DNA from: a virus
IMG/VR virus record: IMGVR_UViG_3300025280_000001
Location: 1-64,000 of that record
Length of the DNA: 64,000 nucleotides
Strand: one strand, 5' to 3'
The position numbers and the translations under genes are program-made. Shown one piece after another: positions 7,484 to 16,681 of this stretch. The notes under the pieces were generated by a model, which was not told where the DNA came from, did not search any database, and saw only the letters and a program-made list of their open reading frames with translations. Every line of letters starts with the position of its first letter. The stretch's first letter is position 1.

Positions 7484-7595
7484 TACAGTGGTTGGAACAC
7501 TATGTTATACGGCGGTAGTCTTTATAGCAGGTGCTCTTATTGGTAAACCAATGTGGGAATGGATGCGTAAAAGTATGCCTTGGTCGGGGAAATAA
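7467..7595 (+). CDS. small single-span membrane protein, 42 aa
   Basis: The ATG at 7467 follows TAAGGAGA, and the stop at 7593-7595 directly abuts the primase-helicase ATG. The product has one hydrophobic helix (TLCYTAVVFIAGALIG) and a Trp-rich basic tail (MWEWMRKSMPW). It overlaps the end of the lipoprotein-like gene. Holin or membrane anchor are possible guesses; the sequence shows only the topology. Confidence 0.5.
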   Translation: MVEIFDTVVGTLCYTAVVFIAGALIGKPMWEWMRKSMPWSGK

Positions 7596-9284
7596 ATGTC
7601 TAAGGTAACAACAAGAGAACAATGTCCTGCCTGCGCCAGTCGTGGGCAGGACAACTCTCAAGATAACCTAGCAGTATATGATGATGGTCATAAATATTGC
7701 TACGCTTGTGAGTATAGAGAGAATGGTAAAGGAACAACTATGAAAACTAGTTCCAAACTTAATAAGTTTTATTCAGGTAATCCCGTATCTAATAGGGGTA
7801 TTACAGAGAAAACTATGAGAATGTATGGATATGAAACTATATCGAATGACGGTAAGAGAGCAGAGATTGCTTCGTTCTATCGTGATGGTACAGTAATAGC
7901 CCAACATCTTAGAGGTCCTAACAAAACCTTTAGATGGGTCGGTGATTCGTCTGCTCCCACACTATGGGGACAGCACCTCTGGAAGAACACTGGCGGTAAA
8001 CGCTTAGTGATTACAGAAGGTGAGTACGATTGTATGACAGTAAGTCAACTGTTTAATAATAAGTGGGCAGTAGTTAGTCTACCAAATGGTGCAGCAGGTG
8101 CAATCAAAGCTATTAAAGATAACCTTGAGTTTGTTAGTGGCTATGATGAGATTGTTCTTATGTTTGATAATGATCAGGCAGGACAAGAGGCAGCACAATC
8201 TGTTGCAGAGTTTCTTCCACCTTCGAAGTGTAAGATTGCTACTCTACCATACAAAGATGCTAACGAATGTTTACAAAAGAATGACTCTCAAGCTGTAGTT
8301 ACGGCTGTATGGGAAGCACAACAGTACAGCCCAGACGAAATTCTTCACGTTAAGAATATAGAGAGTACGGTTAATGTCGACAGTACTGTATACCCCTTCC
8401 CCTTCCACTCACTGACTGAGTTTTTGGTGGGTCAAAGGTCAGGTGAGATTACACTATGGGCTTCTGGTACTGGGTCTGGTAAGACTACTATCATCAGAGA
8501 ACTAATATACGATCACTTGGTAAATGGTAGATCTGTTGGTGCTATCATGTTAGAGGAAGCACCACAAGAAACTATGGACGATATGATATCTCTTATGATT
8601 AATAAACCAGTAAGAGTTATCCGTGCTACTAGAATGATGAACGAGTTAAGAACTAAGCTTGGTCAAGATCCTATTAGCATGAGTATCATTGATGACTTAA
8701 CAGATGAAGAATATGCAGAAGCTAGGAAACAACTTAATGATACTAACTTCTATATATATGATCATCTTGGAAACAATGGATTGAAGAACCTGTGTTCACG
8801 TATGGAATACATGGCTGTGTCTTTAGGTGTAGAGGTTATCGTGCTTGATCACATAACAGCCGCAGCTACTGGTCTCATGGGTGGAGACAGGGATTATGAT
8901 GGAGGATCATCCGAAAGACTTCTTATTGATAATATCATGAAAGAATTCAGAGGACTTGTTTCTCGGACTGGTGTTAGAATAGATGTAATATCCCAACTAA
9001 AGAAGACTAATAAGGCTTACGAAGAAGGAGATAGGATTACTCTTCAAGACCTAAGAGGTTCTGGTTCACTATCCAGTGTTCCAAATACTGTTATAGGATT
9101 AGAAAGAGATAGACAAAACCCAGACACTATGATTGCTAACACCACAACAATCAGAGTATTAAAGAATAGACTTACAGGTAAGGCTGGGGTCGCAACATGC
9201 TTATACTATGACCATGACAATGGTAGATTAACTGAACTAGACTGGGCACTAGATGATGAGGGTAAGGTTTTACTACACACATGA
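7596..9284 (+). CDS. T7 gp4-like primase-helicase
   Basis: A bifunctional replication protein (562 aa; T7 gp4 is 566). N-terminal zinc finger CPAC then CYAC (residues 9-37) reads primer templates. A TOPRIM primase core follows (VITEGEYDCMTV; LMFDNDQAGQEAA). The C-terminal DnaB/RecA-like helicase has Walker A GTGSGKTT near residue 291, Walker B-like VIVLDHIT, and the DLRGSGSLSSVPN motif typical of gp4-like helicases. It unwinds DNA 5'-3' and primes lagging strands, working with the SSB and DNA polymerase encoded nearby. The stop overlaps the next start. Confidence 0.95.
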   Translation: MSKVTTREQCPACASRGQDNSQDNLAVYDDGHKYCYACEYRENGKGTTMKTSSKLNKFYSGNPVSNRGITEKTMRMYGYETISNDGKRAEIASFYRDGTVIAQHLRGPNKTFRWVGDSSAPTLWGQHLWKNTGGKRLVITEGEYDCMTVSQLFNNKWAVVSLPNGAAGAIKAIKDNLEFVSGYDEIVLMFDNDQAGQEAAQSVAEFLPPSKCKIATLPYKDANECLQKNDSQAVVTAVWEAQQYSPDEILHVKNIESTVNVDSTVYPFPFHSLTEFLVGQRSGEITLWASGTGSGKTTIIRELIYDHLVNGRSVGAIMLEEAPQETMDDMISLMINKPVRVIRATRMMNELRTKLGQDPISMSIIDDLTDEEYAEARKQLNDTNFYIYDHLGNNGLKNLCSRMEYMAVSLGVEVIVLDHITAAATGLMGGDRDYDGGSSERLLIDNIMKEFRGLVSRTGVRIDVISQLKKTNKAYEEGDRITLQDLRGSGSLSSVPNTVIGLERDRQNPDTMIANTTTIRVLKNRLTGKAGVATCLYYDHDNGRLTELDWALDDEGKVLLHT

Positions 9285-9877
9285 TGATAGTGACAGGTAG
9301 TCCCAGAGCAGGGACAAGTTTAGTTATGCAAAGTTTAAAGATCTTTGGGTTACCTATCGAGGGTGCGAAATTCCATGAGGATTTTCCTATCGTCGAAGGT
9401 AACCCAAAAGGTTACTACGATATACCCTTTCAAGAACAGATCGATGCTGCTAAGAACGGTGGCTTTGGAGATAAGTATGAGGGTAAGGTAGTTAAGTTAT
9501 TCGGTGAGTCACTACTTCTTGCTGACCCATCTATAGTTACTCATATAATTGTATGTAAACGAAGAGACACAGGGGCACAAGATCGTAGTTGTATGAAGCT
9601 TATTAAACAGGAACGAGAGTTTGATAATGATTCAGAGATACGTAATAACCTTATAACTATTCTGAAGGATGTAACTTTAGAACAGTTAGCATATAGAAGA
9701 GATGCTTATAATCACATGATAGAAACATTTCTTTCGCGTTGGTCAGGATATTCTATGGATGTTTATCTTGAAGATATGAGATACAATACAGTAGCTACAC
9801 TAACAGAGTTACAAGACTTCTTCGATGCTGGAGGAAAAAAAGAATTAAAAAAAGCAATTGAAAATGTAGGAGAGTAA
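9281..9877 (+). CDS. sulfotransferase-like / P-loop protein
   Basis: A 198-residue protein whose N-terminus MMIVTGSPRAGTSLVMQSL has the phosphate-binding loop of PAPS-dependent sulfotransferases (SxRxGTSL type) at residues 7-13. KGYYDIPF and a C-terminal YLEDMRYNTVATL also fit that family. Sulfotransferase-like genes are recurrent accessory genes in marine phages; the acceptor is unknown. A nucleotide kinase-like P-loop protein is the alternative. It is placed between helicase and DNA polymerase, starting by ATGA overlap with the helicase stop. Confidence 0.6.
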   Translation: MMIVTGSPRAGTSLVMQSLKIFGLPIEGAKFHEDFPIVEGNPKGYYDIPFQEQIDAAKNGGFGDKYEGKVVKLFGESLLLADPSIVTHIIVCKRRDTGAQDRSCMKLIKQEREFDNDSEIRNNLITILKDVTLEQLAYRRDAYNHMIETFLSRWSGYSMDVYLEDMRYNTVATLTELQDFFDAGGKKELKKAIENVGE

Positions 9878-9878
9878 T

Positions 9879-11573
9879 ATGAAAAAACTATTGTTTGATA
9901 TTGAGACCGATGGTCTTAATGAAATAGTTATAAATGGGAAGGGCAACGCAGTCCCCGAAGGGACTAAAGTCTTTTGTCTTTGTACAAGAGACTTCGACAC
10001 TGGATCAGTCAATGCGTATGTTGGACCCGGCATTAAAGATGGTGTTGAAGCATTACGTTGTGCTGATTTAATTATAGGTCACAATATATTAATGTTTGAC
10101 ATACCTTTCTTAGAGAGACTGTATGGTAAGATATATACCGACACCTGTGATACCCTTGTAGTATCTAGGTTAATGTATCCTGATCTACATAACCACCCAC
10201 TTGGTGGTAACTCTCTAAAGCATTGGGGTAAACATTTAGGGATAGAAAAGATGGAGTATGATAACTTTGATTACTTCTGTGAAGAGATGCTTGAGTATTG
10301 TCTTCAAGATGTAGAGGTTAATGCTGAGATCTACAATACCCAACAAAATTTTATAGAGAAATATAAAAAGAACATAGCACTAGAGCACATAACAACTAAG
10401 ATCATATCACTACAAATTAATAATGGTTTTGGTTTTGATTTAGAGGCTGCGGAACAGTTGCAGATGCAGTTGTTATGTGAGAAAGCTAAGATAGATGATA
10501 GGATGCGGCACATATTTCCCCCTATTGTAGAAGAGAGATGGTCTGACAAGACGGGTAATCGTTTAAAGGATAAAGTAACTGTCTTTAATCCCGGATCACG
10601 GCAACAGATAGCATCTCGCTTAACTACGAAGTATGGATGGAAGCCACCCCTAACAAATAAAGGTAATCCTAAAGTAGACGCGGCTGTACTTAAGAAGTTA
10701 GATTATCCTGAGGCTAAGGAACTTGTAAACCAGTTTGATATAATGAAACTAGAAAGTCAAGTTGCTGACTGGATCAAGAGAGCGTCTGCTTCTAGGGATG
10801 GTAGGATACATGGTAATGTTAATGTACAAGGAACTGTGACTGGTCGTATGACAGCTAGTCAACCTAACATGCAGCAAGTATCTGGTGATAGTAGAGCAAG
10901 AGCTTTGTTTAAACCAAGAGATGGCTGGGTACAGGTGGGTATAGATGCTAGTGGATTAGAAGCTAGGATGCTGGCTAACCGCATGGCACCTTATGACAGC
11001 TTAGAATATGGTAAGATTATTCTTAATGATGATATACATGAAGCTAATCGTAAGGCTGCTGGCTTAACAAACCGAGATCAAGCAAAGACTTTCTTCTATG
11101 GTCTGATCTATGGTGCTGGTAACCAGAAAATAGGTGAGATAGTTGGTAAGAATTCTTGGACTGGTGGTAAACTAAAAGAAAAGTTCTTCAAGAATATCCC
11201 TGCAATCAAGAAGGTTATGGATAACTGTGCTTTTCAGGTTGCTGATAAGAAAACTATTACACTACTGGATGGTAGAGAGGTACCATGTAGAGCTAAACAT
11301 GTAGGTCTTAACGTACAACTACAGGGTGACGGTGCTATCGTGATGAAGCTAGCTTTATGTATACTTATAAACAAACTAAGTAAGTATAAGGGTAAGTATG
11401 GATTAATGGCTACTGTACATGATGAGTGGCAGTTCGAATGTGATCCTATGATAGCTGAAGAACTAGGTAAACTAGGTTGTGAAGCTATTAAGGAGGCAGG
11501 TGAGCGGCTAAGTTGTGTCATGCCTCTTGCTGGTGACTATTGCATTGGTAAGGATTGGAGTGAGTGTCATTAA
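9879..11573 (+). CDS. family A DNA polymerase with 3'-5' exonuclease
   Basis: Replicative polymerase of the T7 gp5 type, but 564 aa against 704 in T7. Exonuclease motifs: FDIETDG (D7, E9), IIGHNILMFDIPFL, and YCLQDVEVNAE. Polymerase motif A: VGIDASGLEARML. Motif B: AKTFFYGLIYGAG, where the residue equivalent to E. coli F762 and T7 Y526 is a tyrosine (Y407). Motif C: TVHDEWQFE. The shorter length fits loss of spacer and thumb insertions such as the T7 thioredoxin-binding loop; I cannot confirm that without alignment. Strong ribosome binding site GGAGAG. Confidence 0.96.
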   Translation: MKKLLFDIETDGLNEIVINGKGNAVPEGTKVFCLCTRDFDTGSVNAYVGPGIKDGVEALRCADLIIGHNILMFDIPFLERLYGKIYTDTCDTLVVSRLMYPDLHNHPLGGNSLKHWGKHLGIEKMEYDNFDYFCEEMLEYCLQDVEVNAEIYNTQQNFIEKYKKNIALEHITTKIISLQINNGFGFDLEAAEQLQMQLLCEKAKIDDRMRHIFPPIVEERWSDKTGNRLKDKVTVFNPGSRQQIASRLTTKYGWKPPLTNKGNPKVDAAVLKKLDYPEAKELVNQFDIMKLESQVADWIKRASASRDGRIHGNVNVQGTVTGRMTASQPNMQQVSGDSRARALFKPRDGWVQVGIDASGLEARMLANRMAPYDSLEYGKIILNDDIHEANRKAAGLTNRDQAKTFFYGLIYGAGNQKIGEIVGKNSWTGGKLKEKFFKNIPAIKKVMDNCAFQVADKKTITLLDGREVPCRAKHVGLNVQLQGDGAIVMKLALCILINKLSKYKGKYGLMATVHDEWQFECDPMIAEELGKLGCEAIKEAGERLSCVMPLAGDYCIGKDWSECH

Positions 11574-12081
11574 GAATTATAAAGTATTTGTTATGTTTTA
11601 CAGTGGGCTTAGTAAGCCGTGTATATTTAAATCCTTAATGGACTTAGGTAAACTATTCTTTATACCAGGCGCTAACTTGGAACACGTATGTTTATTCCTG
11701 CATGGAGAGGATGAAGATCTTATGTATCATGTAGGGAAAAGAGAAACTGTGGGGTGGAGAAAGGCTAAGTGGATGCATAAAGCATTCTATCCTGACAAGG
11801 CTGTATTCTTTGGCACAAAGTCAGTAAGTAAAGAGTGGATTGATGCATGCCCCATCATTAAGTTTAATTTTATAAAAATATTATTATGGTATTTTGTTAC
11901 ACGGTGGTTCAGTAAATGGATGCCTAAAGATAACTGTGCTATAGTTACATGTCAATTGTTAAGGGAACTTGGTTATCCTGTAAATGATAATGTTGTGCCC
12001 ACATTAATGTGGAAGGAGATAAATAATGCAGATGATACTAATATCTGGTCAAGCTGGAGTAGGGAAGAGTATGCTAGCTAA
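11560..12081 (+). CDS. putative circularly permuted NlpC/P60-like protein
   Basis: About 173 aa from a GTG at 11560 preceded by AAGGA; ATG 11593 is the alternative start, and the frame is open back into the polymerase gene. LEHVCLFLHGE early and DNCAIVTCQLLRELG late match the order His then Cys seen in permuted papain-fold (YiiX-type) phage proteins, where an HV motif is followed by NC...L..LG. These act on lipid or peptide bonds at the cell envelope. It may be the nearest thing to a lysis hydrolase in the window. The assignment rests on weak motifs. Confidence 0.4.
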   Translation: MSVIKNYKVFVMFYSGLSKPCIFKSLMDLGKLFFIPGANLEHVCLFLHGEDEDLMYHVGKRETVGWRKAKWMHKAFYPDKAVFFGTKSVSKEWIDACPIIKFNFIKILLWYFVTRWFSKWMPKDNCAIVTCQLLRELGYPVNDNVVPTLMWKEINNADDTNIWSSWSREEYAS

Positions 12082-12751
12082 GCTAATAGCTGAAGAAGTG
12101 TTTAGACTTGGTCTAAAGCCAGTCTTTCTATCCTTTGCTAGTCCACTCAAAGAAGACGCTGTTCGTAAAGGTTACTCTAAAGAAGATAATCCAGTAAAAT
12201 ATAGAGAGTACTGTCAAGAGATAGGTGCAGCCAGAAGAGAGGAAGATCCAGACTATTGGGTTGTAAAATTTGATGAGTCTCTTCAGGATATAGTAAAGGA
12301 AGAAAAGAAAGATATAGAAGCTAACGCTAAATACTGGGAGAGAGTAGTGATTGTTGATGATTGTCGTTATGTAAATGAACTAGCATACGGGGTTTTATAT
12401 AATGCAACAACTCTGTTCATGGCTTATGGAGAAAGAACTATAGAAGATTTCGAATGGAGGAAACACCCCTCCGAAGAAATGTCTCGATCTCTAGAGAATG
12501 GAGAAGACATACTGTTACACCAGTTTAGTGATGTGGTTTATAATGATTCCTCTGAATCTGATCTTATTAAAATAGTTAAAGCTAATGTTCCTATATGGTG
12601 TGGCACAGAAATAGAAACAGATGAGGAAGAAATAGATGCCTTGCCTTTACTACAAGATGTTATGGACAATCTAATGGACATGCTATTCCTATCAGATCCC
12701 GAAGAAGAAGAGGAGGAAGAGGATGAAGATACCGAAGACAGCGATTCTTGA
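12026..12751 (+). CDS. deoxynucleoside monophosphate kinase-like protein
   Basis: A 241-residue P-loop kinase. ISGQAGVGKSMLAKLIAEE at residues 5-23 is Walker A, FLSFASPLKEDAVRKG is the nucleotide-substrate segment, and VIVDDCRYVNE resembles the DxRxxNE lid/Walker B region of phage dNMP kinases (T4 gene 1 group). It would raise dNDP supply beside the ribonucleotide reductase. The last 20 residues are almost all Glu/Asp/Ser; the purine-rich DNA that encodes this tail also supplies the ribosome binding site of the next gene, which starts 29 bases before this stop. Confidence 0.8.
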   Translation: MQMILISGQAGVGKSMLAKLIAEEVFRLGLKPVFLSFASPLKEDAVRKGYSKEDNPVKYREYCQEIGAARREEDPDYWVVKFDESLQDIVKEEKKDIEANAKYWERVVIVDDCRYVNELAYGVLYNATTLFMAYGERTIEDFEWRKHPSEEMSRSLENGEDILLHQFSDVVYNDSSESDLIKIVKANVPIWCGTEIETDEEEIDALPLLQDVMDNLMDMLFLSDPEEEEEEEDEDTEDSDS

Positions 12752-13475
12752 TGCTGATATAATAGCATATAAAGCTGCGTGTTATGTAGATATAGAAGGC
12801 TATGATCATATGGAAGACCGTATTAATGATGACATAAAGCGATGGACACCTAAAGAAACAGATTCTATTGTAATATCCTTCTCATGTAAGAGAAGAGATA
12901 ATTTTAGAAGAGGTGTATGGGAAGGCTATAAAAAGAAAAGAGATTCTAGTGTTCACCCAGATTCCTTAAGTGATTGCCGTGCATATATGTCCGATAAGTG
13001 GGAAACTATAGTAGAGCCGTCGCTTGAAGCTGATGATATAATGGGTATATATGTATCAAGAGGAGAGATGCTCGGGGTTACAATAGATAAGGATCTAAAG
13101 ACAATCCCAGGATATCACTGGAACCCTGATAAAGATAAGGCTATACGCTACATATCAGAAGAAGAAGCGGATAGGTTCTTCCATCTACAGTGGATGACTG
13201 GTGACCCAACTGATGGTGTCCCTGGTCTTTGGAGAATTGGTCCAAAGAAAGCTACCAAGTTATTGGACGAATGGGATATTGATAAGTGGGACGAAGAGAT
13301 ATTAAAAATGTATGATGAGTGTAAGCGAGTAGTAGAGCTAGACGTAGACTCTAGAGACTTTGCATTATCTATGGCTCATAGTGTTAGGATACTACGAGCT
13401 AATGAATATGACTTTAATACCCAACAGGTAAGCTTATGGTTACCTATAGTTGGGTCTAACAATAATAAGGAGTAA
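12723..13475 (+). CDS. 5'-3' exonuclease (T7 gp6 / FEN type)
   Basis: A 250-residue flap/5' exonuclease that removes primers and supplies nucleotides from host DNA. Motifs run in family order: ILDADIIAYKAA at the N-terminus, EPSLEADDIMGIY mid-protein, VTIDKDLKTIPG, then the helix-hairpin-helix MTGDPTDGVPGLWRIGPKKA. It overlaps the kinase gene by 29 bases and starts after GAGGAGGAAGAGG. Directly followed by ribonucleotide reductase. Confidence 0.92.
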   Translation: MKIPKTAILDADIIAYKAACYVDIEGYDHMEDRINDDIKRWTPKETDSIVISFSCKRRDNFRRGVWEGYKKKRDSSVHPDSLSDCRAYMSDKWETIVEPSLEADDIMGIYVSRGEMLGVTIDKDLKTIPGYHWNPDKDKAIRYISEEEADRFFHLQWMTGDPTDGVPGLWRIGPKKATKLLDEWDIDKWDEEILKMYDECKRVVELDVDSRDFALSMAHSVRILRANEYDFNTQQVSLWLPIVGSNNNKE

Positions 13476-13477
13476 GG

Positions 13478-15376
13478 ATGGATCAATTTCAGGAGTTTGT
13501 TGTAACAAGAAGTTACTGTAAATGGATAGAAAATTTAGGGAGGAGAGAAAGCTGGAATGAATGCGTAGATCGGTATTACGATTACTTTGGAGATCGCTTT
13601 CCAGAAATATTGGGAGAGGATTGGGACGAAATAAGAAGATCGACTATAGACAGAGAAGTCTTCCCCTCTATGAGAGCACTCATGACCGCAGGAGTTGCGG
13701 CAGAGGTAGACGATACGTGCCTATACAACTGTTCTTACCTACCAATAAATACCGTTAGATCCTTTTCAGATGTATTATATATACTCTGTTGCGGGACAGG
13801 TGTAGGGTTTTCCTGTGAATTTAATGAGATATCACAGCTTCCAGATATACCTGACATAGAAAGAGATGATAAACTAGAAATAATTGTTAAAGATTCCAGA
13901 CGGGGCTGGGCAGAGGCGTTCAATGACCTATTGTCAGCCCTATATTCTGGTCTGCATCCCACTTGGGATACATCAGCAGTACGCCCCAAGGGTTCTAGAC
14001 TAAAAACCTTTGGTGGTAGAGCATCTGGTCCTGAGCCACTGGAAAGATTGTTTAAGTTCGTAGTTAAATTATTCTACGAAGCTAATGGTCGTAAGCTACA
14101 TCCCATAGAGGTACATGATATTATATGCATGGTGGGAGAGATAGTCATATCTGGTGGAGTTAGGCGTAGTGCCTTGATATCTTTATCAGACCTTGATGAT
14201 CGTGCCATGAGGATGGCTAAGTCTGGTGCTTGGTGGGAAACATCAGGTCACAGAGCCTTAAGTAATAACTCTGCTGTATATATCAGCAAGCCTAACATGG
14301 GTAGATTTCTTGAAGAGTGGTCATCTTTATATGATTCACGATCTGGTGAGCGTGGTATCTGCAATAGAGAAGCTATGAATAATATAGCTTTATCTTCAGG
14401 TAGAGAGCCTGCTTCTTGGGGAACCAATCCCTGTAGTGAAATAATACTAAGACCAAAACAATTTTGTAACCTGAGTGAGGTAGTAATAAGACCTTATGAT
14501 AACCTTGCTACACTTCGAAGGAAGGTTAAACAGGCTACTATTTTAGGAACAATACAATCAGCGTGTACCAGATTCACGTACTTAGATCCAGAGTGGAAAG
14601 CTAACTGTGATAAAGAGAGACTGCTGGGCGTATCATTCACTGGTATATATGATAACAAACTAATGTCTACTCCAAGTAAAGAGTTAGAAGATATACTAGT
14701 AGAGTTAAGAGATGTTGCTGTTGAAACTAATAAAGAATGGGCAGAAAAGCTAGGCATTGATCCTTCAAAGTCTATTACATGCTGTAAACCATCTGGTACT
14801 ACGTCATGTGTAGCTGGAACTTCATCTGGGATTCATCCTAGGTATTCAAAATATTATATAAGAAGAGTTAGGATTGATAAAGACAATCCACTATGCTTAT
14901 TCATGCAGGATATGGGTATACCAAATGAACCGTGTGTTCAGAAGCCTGATACTACTACGATATTTTCCTTCCCGATAAGTTCACCAGATAGTATACTAAC
15001 ATACGAAACATATGATCCCATGGATCACTTAGAGCTATGGCTTATGTATCAAAAGCATTGGTGCCATCACAAGCCCAGTGTTACTATAAACTATGATGAT
15101 ACTAACTTCATGTCTATTGGACAGTGGGTTCATAATAATTGGGATTGGGTATCTGGGATTTCCTTTCTGCCACATACTGATCATATCTATGAACAAGCTC
15201 CGTTTGAGGCTATAGATGATGAGTTATACAGAGAGTTAATTGATGCCATGCCTAGAAATATTGATTGGCAAGACCTTAGTTTATATGAGTTAGAGGATAC
15301 TACTACTAGCTCACACTTATTAGCGTGTACAGGTGGAGCATGTGAAGTTGTAGATATTACAGGAGAACAAGAATGA
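13478..15376 (+). CDS. nrdJ: adenosylcobalamin-dependent (class II) ribonucleotide reductase
   Basis: Converts ribonucleotides to deoxyribonucleotides for phage DNA synthesis, using coenzyme B12. Diagnostic parts of the 632-residue protein are CCGTGVGFSCEF, the GGVRRSALISLSD segment, the active-site NPCSEIILRPKQFCNLSEV (catalytic N, C, E), and KPSGTTSCVAGTSSGIHPR. The NLSEVV signature is that of monomeric triphosphate reductases (RTPR/NrdJ); the length is a little short for that group. A C-terminal CTGGACEV supplies cysteines that may act in re-reduction. Use of B12 implies a host that makes or imports cobalamin. ATGA overlap with the next gene. Confidence 0.93.
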   Translation: MDQFQEFVVTRSYCKWIENLGRRESWNECVDRYYDYFGDRFPEILGEDWDEIRRSTIDREVFPSMRALMTAGVAAEVDDTCLYNCSYLPINTVRSFSDVLYILCCGTGVGFSCEFNEISQLPDIPDIERDDKLEIIVKDSRRGWAEAFNDLLSALYSGLHPTWDTSAVRPKGSRLKTFGGRASGPEPLERLFKFVVKLFYEANGRKLHPIEVHDIICMVGEIVISGGVRRSALISLSDLDDRAMRMAKSGAWWETSGHRALSNNSAVYISKPNMGRFLEEWSSLYDSRSGERGICNREAMNNIALSSGREPASWGTNPCSEIILRPKQFCNLSEVVIRPYDNLATLRRKVKQATILGTIQSACTRFTYLDPEWKANCDKERLLGVSFTGIYDNKLMSTPSKELEDILVELRDVAVETNKEWAEKLGIDPSKSITCCKPSGTTSCVAGTSSGIHPRYSKYYIRRVRIDKDNPLCLFMQDMGIPNEPCVQKPDTTTIFSFPISSPDSILTYETYDPMDHLELWLMYQKHWCHHKPSVTINYDDTNFMSIGQWVHNNWDWVSGISFLPHTDHIYEQAPFEAIDDELYRELIDAMPRNIDWQDLSLYELEDTTTSSHLLACTGGACEVVDITGEQE

Positions 15377-15567
15377 AGCAAGAATATTTAGAAGCAATTA
15401 AACTTAGGGCTAAAATCGGAGGCATGCTAACACCAGCAGATCAGATTTTACTCATTAAGGATTTAATTCACAGAGTAGATACTATAGAGGAAAAGTTAAA
15501 TGAAAAGACTACCACTGCTAGATCCGGAAATAGTAAAGTATCTAAAAGAAAAACTACCACCAGTTGA
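15373..15567 (+). CDS. hypothetical protein, 64 aa
   Basis: Starts by ATGA overlap with the reductase stop. A short helical protein (LRAKIGGMLTPADQILLIKDLIHRVDTIEEKLNEK) with a Ser/Thr/Lys-rich tail. Its end overlaps the next small gene by 68 bases. Translational coupling supports it; no function is apparent. Confidence 0.5.
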   Translation: MKQEYLEAIKLRAKIGGMLTPADQILLIKDLIHRVDTIEEKLNEKTTTARSGNSKVSKRKTTTS

Positions 15568-15685
15568 ATATAATATAAATCTAGAAAAAGATGAGTTTTT
15601 TAATCAGGCTGTGTATAGGGCAGGTCAAAGAGATGTCCTAGCTATGCTTGAAGTAATTTTGAAAGATCAGGAAAGGGGAAATTAA
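15500..15685 (+). CDS. hypothetical protein, 61 aa
   Basis: Starts at 15500 after GAGGAAAAG, inside the previous gene, and ends one base before the next ATG. Product begins MKRLPLLDPEIVKYLKEKLPPVEY and ends with a helix (DVLAMLEVILKDQERGN). Many phages of this type carry a small protein like this just ahead of the head genes; I cannot assign a role. Confidence 0.55.
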   Translation: MKRLPLLDPEIVKYLKEKLPPVEYNINLEKDEFFNQAVYRAGQRDVLAMLEVILKDQERGN

Positions 15686-15686
15686 C

Positions 15687-16670
15687 ATGGCTGTACCAGA
15701 TGAGAACACATCATCGATAGATAATAGCTTGCAACGAAGGATCCAAGAAGGTCACTGGCGAGGCAAAGAAGGAAATTGGTCTGATCAGTCAGGTAGTGAG
15801 TGGTTCTCACCACCAAAATGGCTTGGTGTAGATCCCGTTATGACAAGACCTTTTTACTTAAATCCAGACATCATGCCACCATCAACCCCGGACCCACCAT
15901 TCTGGGAAAACTTATCAGAATGGGACGTAAGACGAGAGGGTCGTAAATTACCTAGAACAGGTGTAACTTTAGCATCAGATGTTGAGCATGGTACAGAAAG
16001 ATCTGGCGGTGGTGCGAGACCTGGTAAATCTGTTGGTTCTATGGGTAGGTATGGTGATACAAGGGTTGCACACCTTACACCAGGTGAGGTTGTTCTTCCT
16101 CAAGTAGCAGCACAGAAACTAAGATCACAGATTGAAGCAATTATTGGTAAGGGTGGTATAGAAAGACATACGGTTGGCTCTCCTCAAGCTTCTGTTAATC
16201 CTGAGACTGGATTAGAAGAACACTTCAGTATTGGAGGGTTCCATCCTTTCAGAAGCAGTTCGTATACTGGAAGTTCTAAAAGAAGGCAGGCAGCATCCAA
16301 TCAAAAGCAGTGGTATGAGAAACAGTCCAAGAAACTGGCAGCCCAATATCGTAAGCAAGTAGACAAACTACAAAAAATAATGAACAGAGCTATGCGTCAA
16401 CAAGATCGAGATAGAAGAGTTGCTGCTAAAGAAGAAGATGCAAAACTAGTTAGGGCTAAGATTGAAAACATACACGCTCAACGAAAAATTTCAAAAACAT
16501 TTATGGAAAAAGAAAAGGGTATTGGTATAGCAACTGGAGAAGATATAGCTACTGCGCCTCTTGAAATGGCTGGACCTAGAGTTACTAGCGCTAGCCCAAG
16601 ACGTAAGGTATCTTACACAGGCTCTGCTGTCCCCACTTTACAAGTTGGCGGAAGCTTTAGACCAGCATAA
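15687..16670 (+). CDS. putative virion-associated protein, 327 aa
   Basis: The middle holds RVAHLTPGEVVLPQ (residues ~128-141), a motif family often seen in phage structural proteins, followed by a basic, Gln/Lys-rich coiled region (KQWYEKQSKKLAAQYRKQ). The N-terminus is Trp- and Pro-rich. It stands first in the head module, before the portal. Role as a head or injected protein is inference from position and motif. Confidence 0.5.
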   Translation: MAVPDENTSSIDNSLQRRIQEGHWRGKEGNWSDQSGSEWFSPPKWLGVDPVMTRPFYLNPDIMPPSTPDPPFWENLSEWDVRREGRKLPRTGVTLASDVEHGTERSGGGARPGKSVGSMGRYGDTRVAHLTPGEVVLPQVAAQKLRSQIEAIIGKGGIERHTVGSPQASVNPETGLEEHFSIGGFHPFRSSSYTGSSKRRQAASNQKQWYEKQSKKLAAQYRKQVDKLQKIMNRAMRQQDRDRRVAAKEEDAKLVRAKIENIHAQRKISKTFMEKEKGIGIATGEDIATAPLEMAGPRVTSASPRRKVSYTGSAVPTLQVGGSFRPA

Positions 16671-16681
16671 GGAGGTATAAC

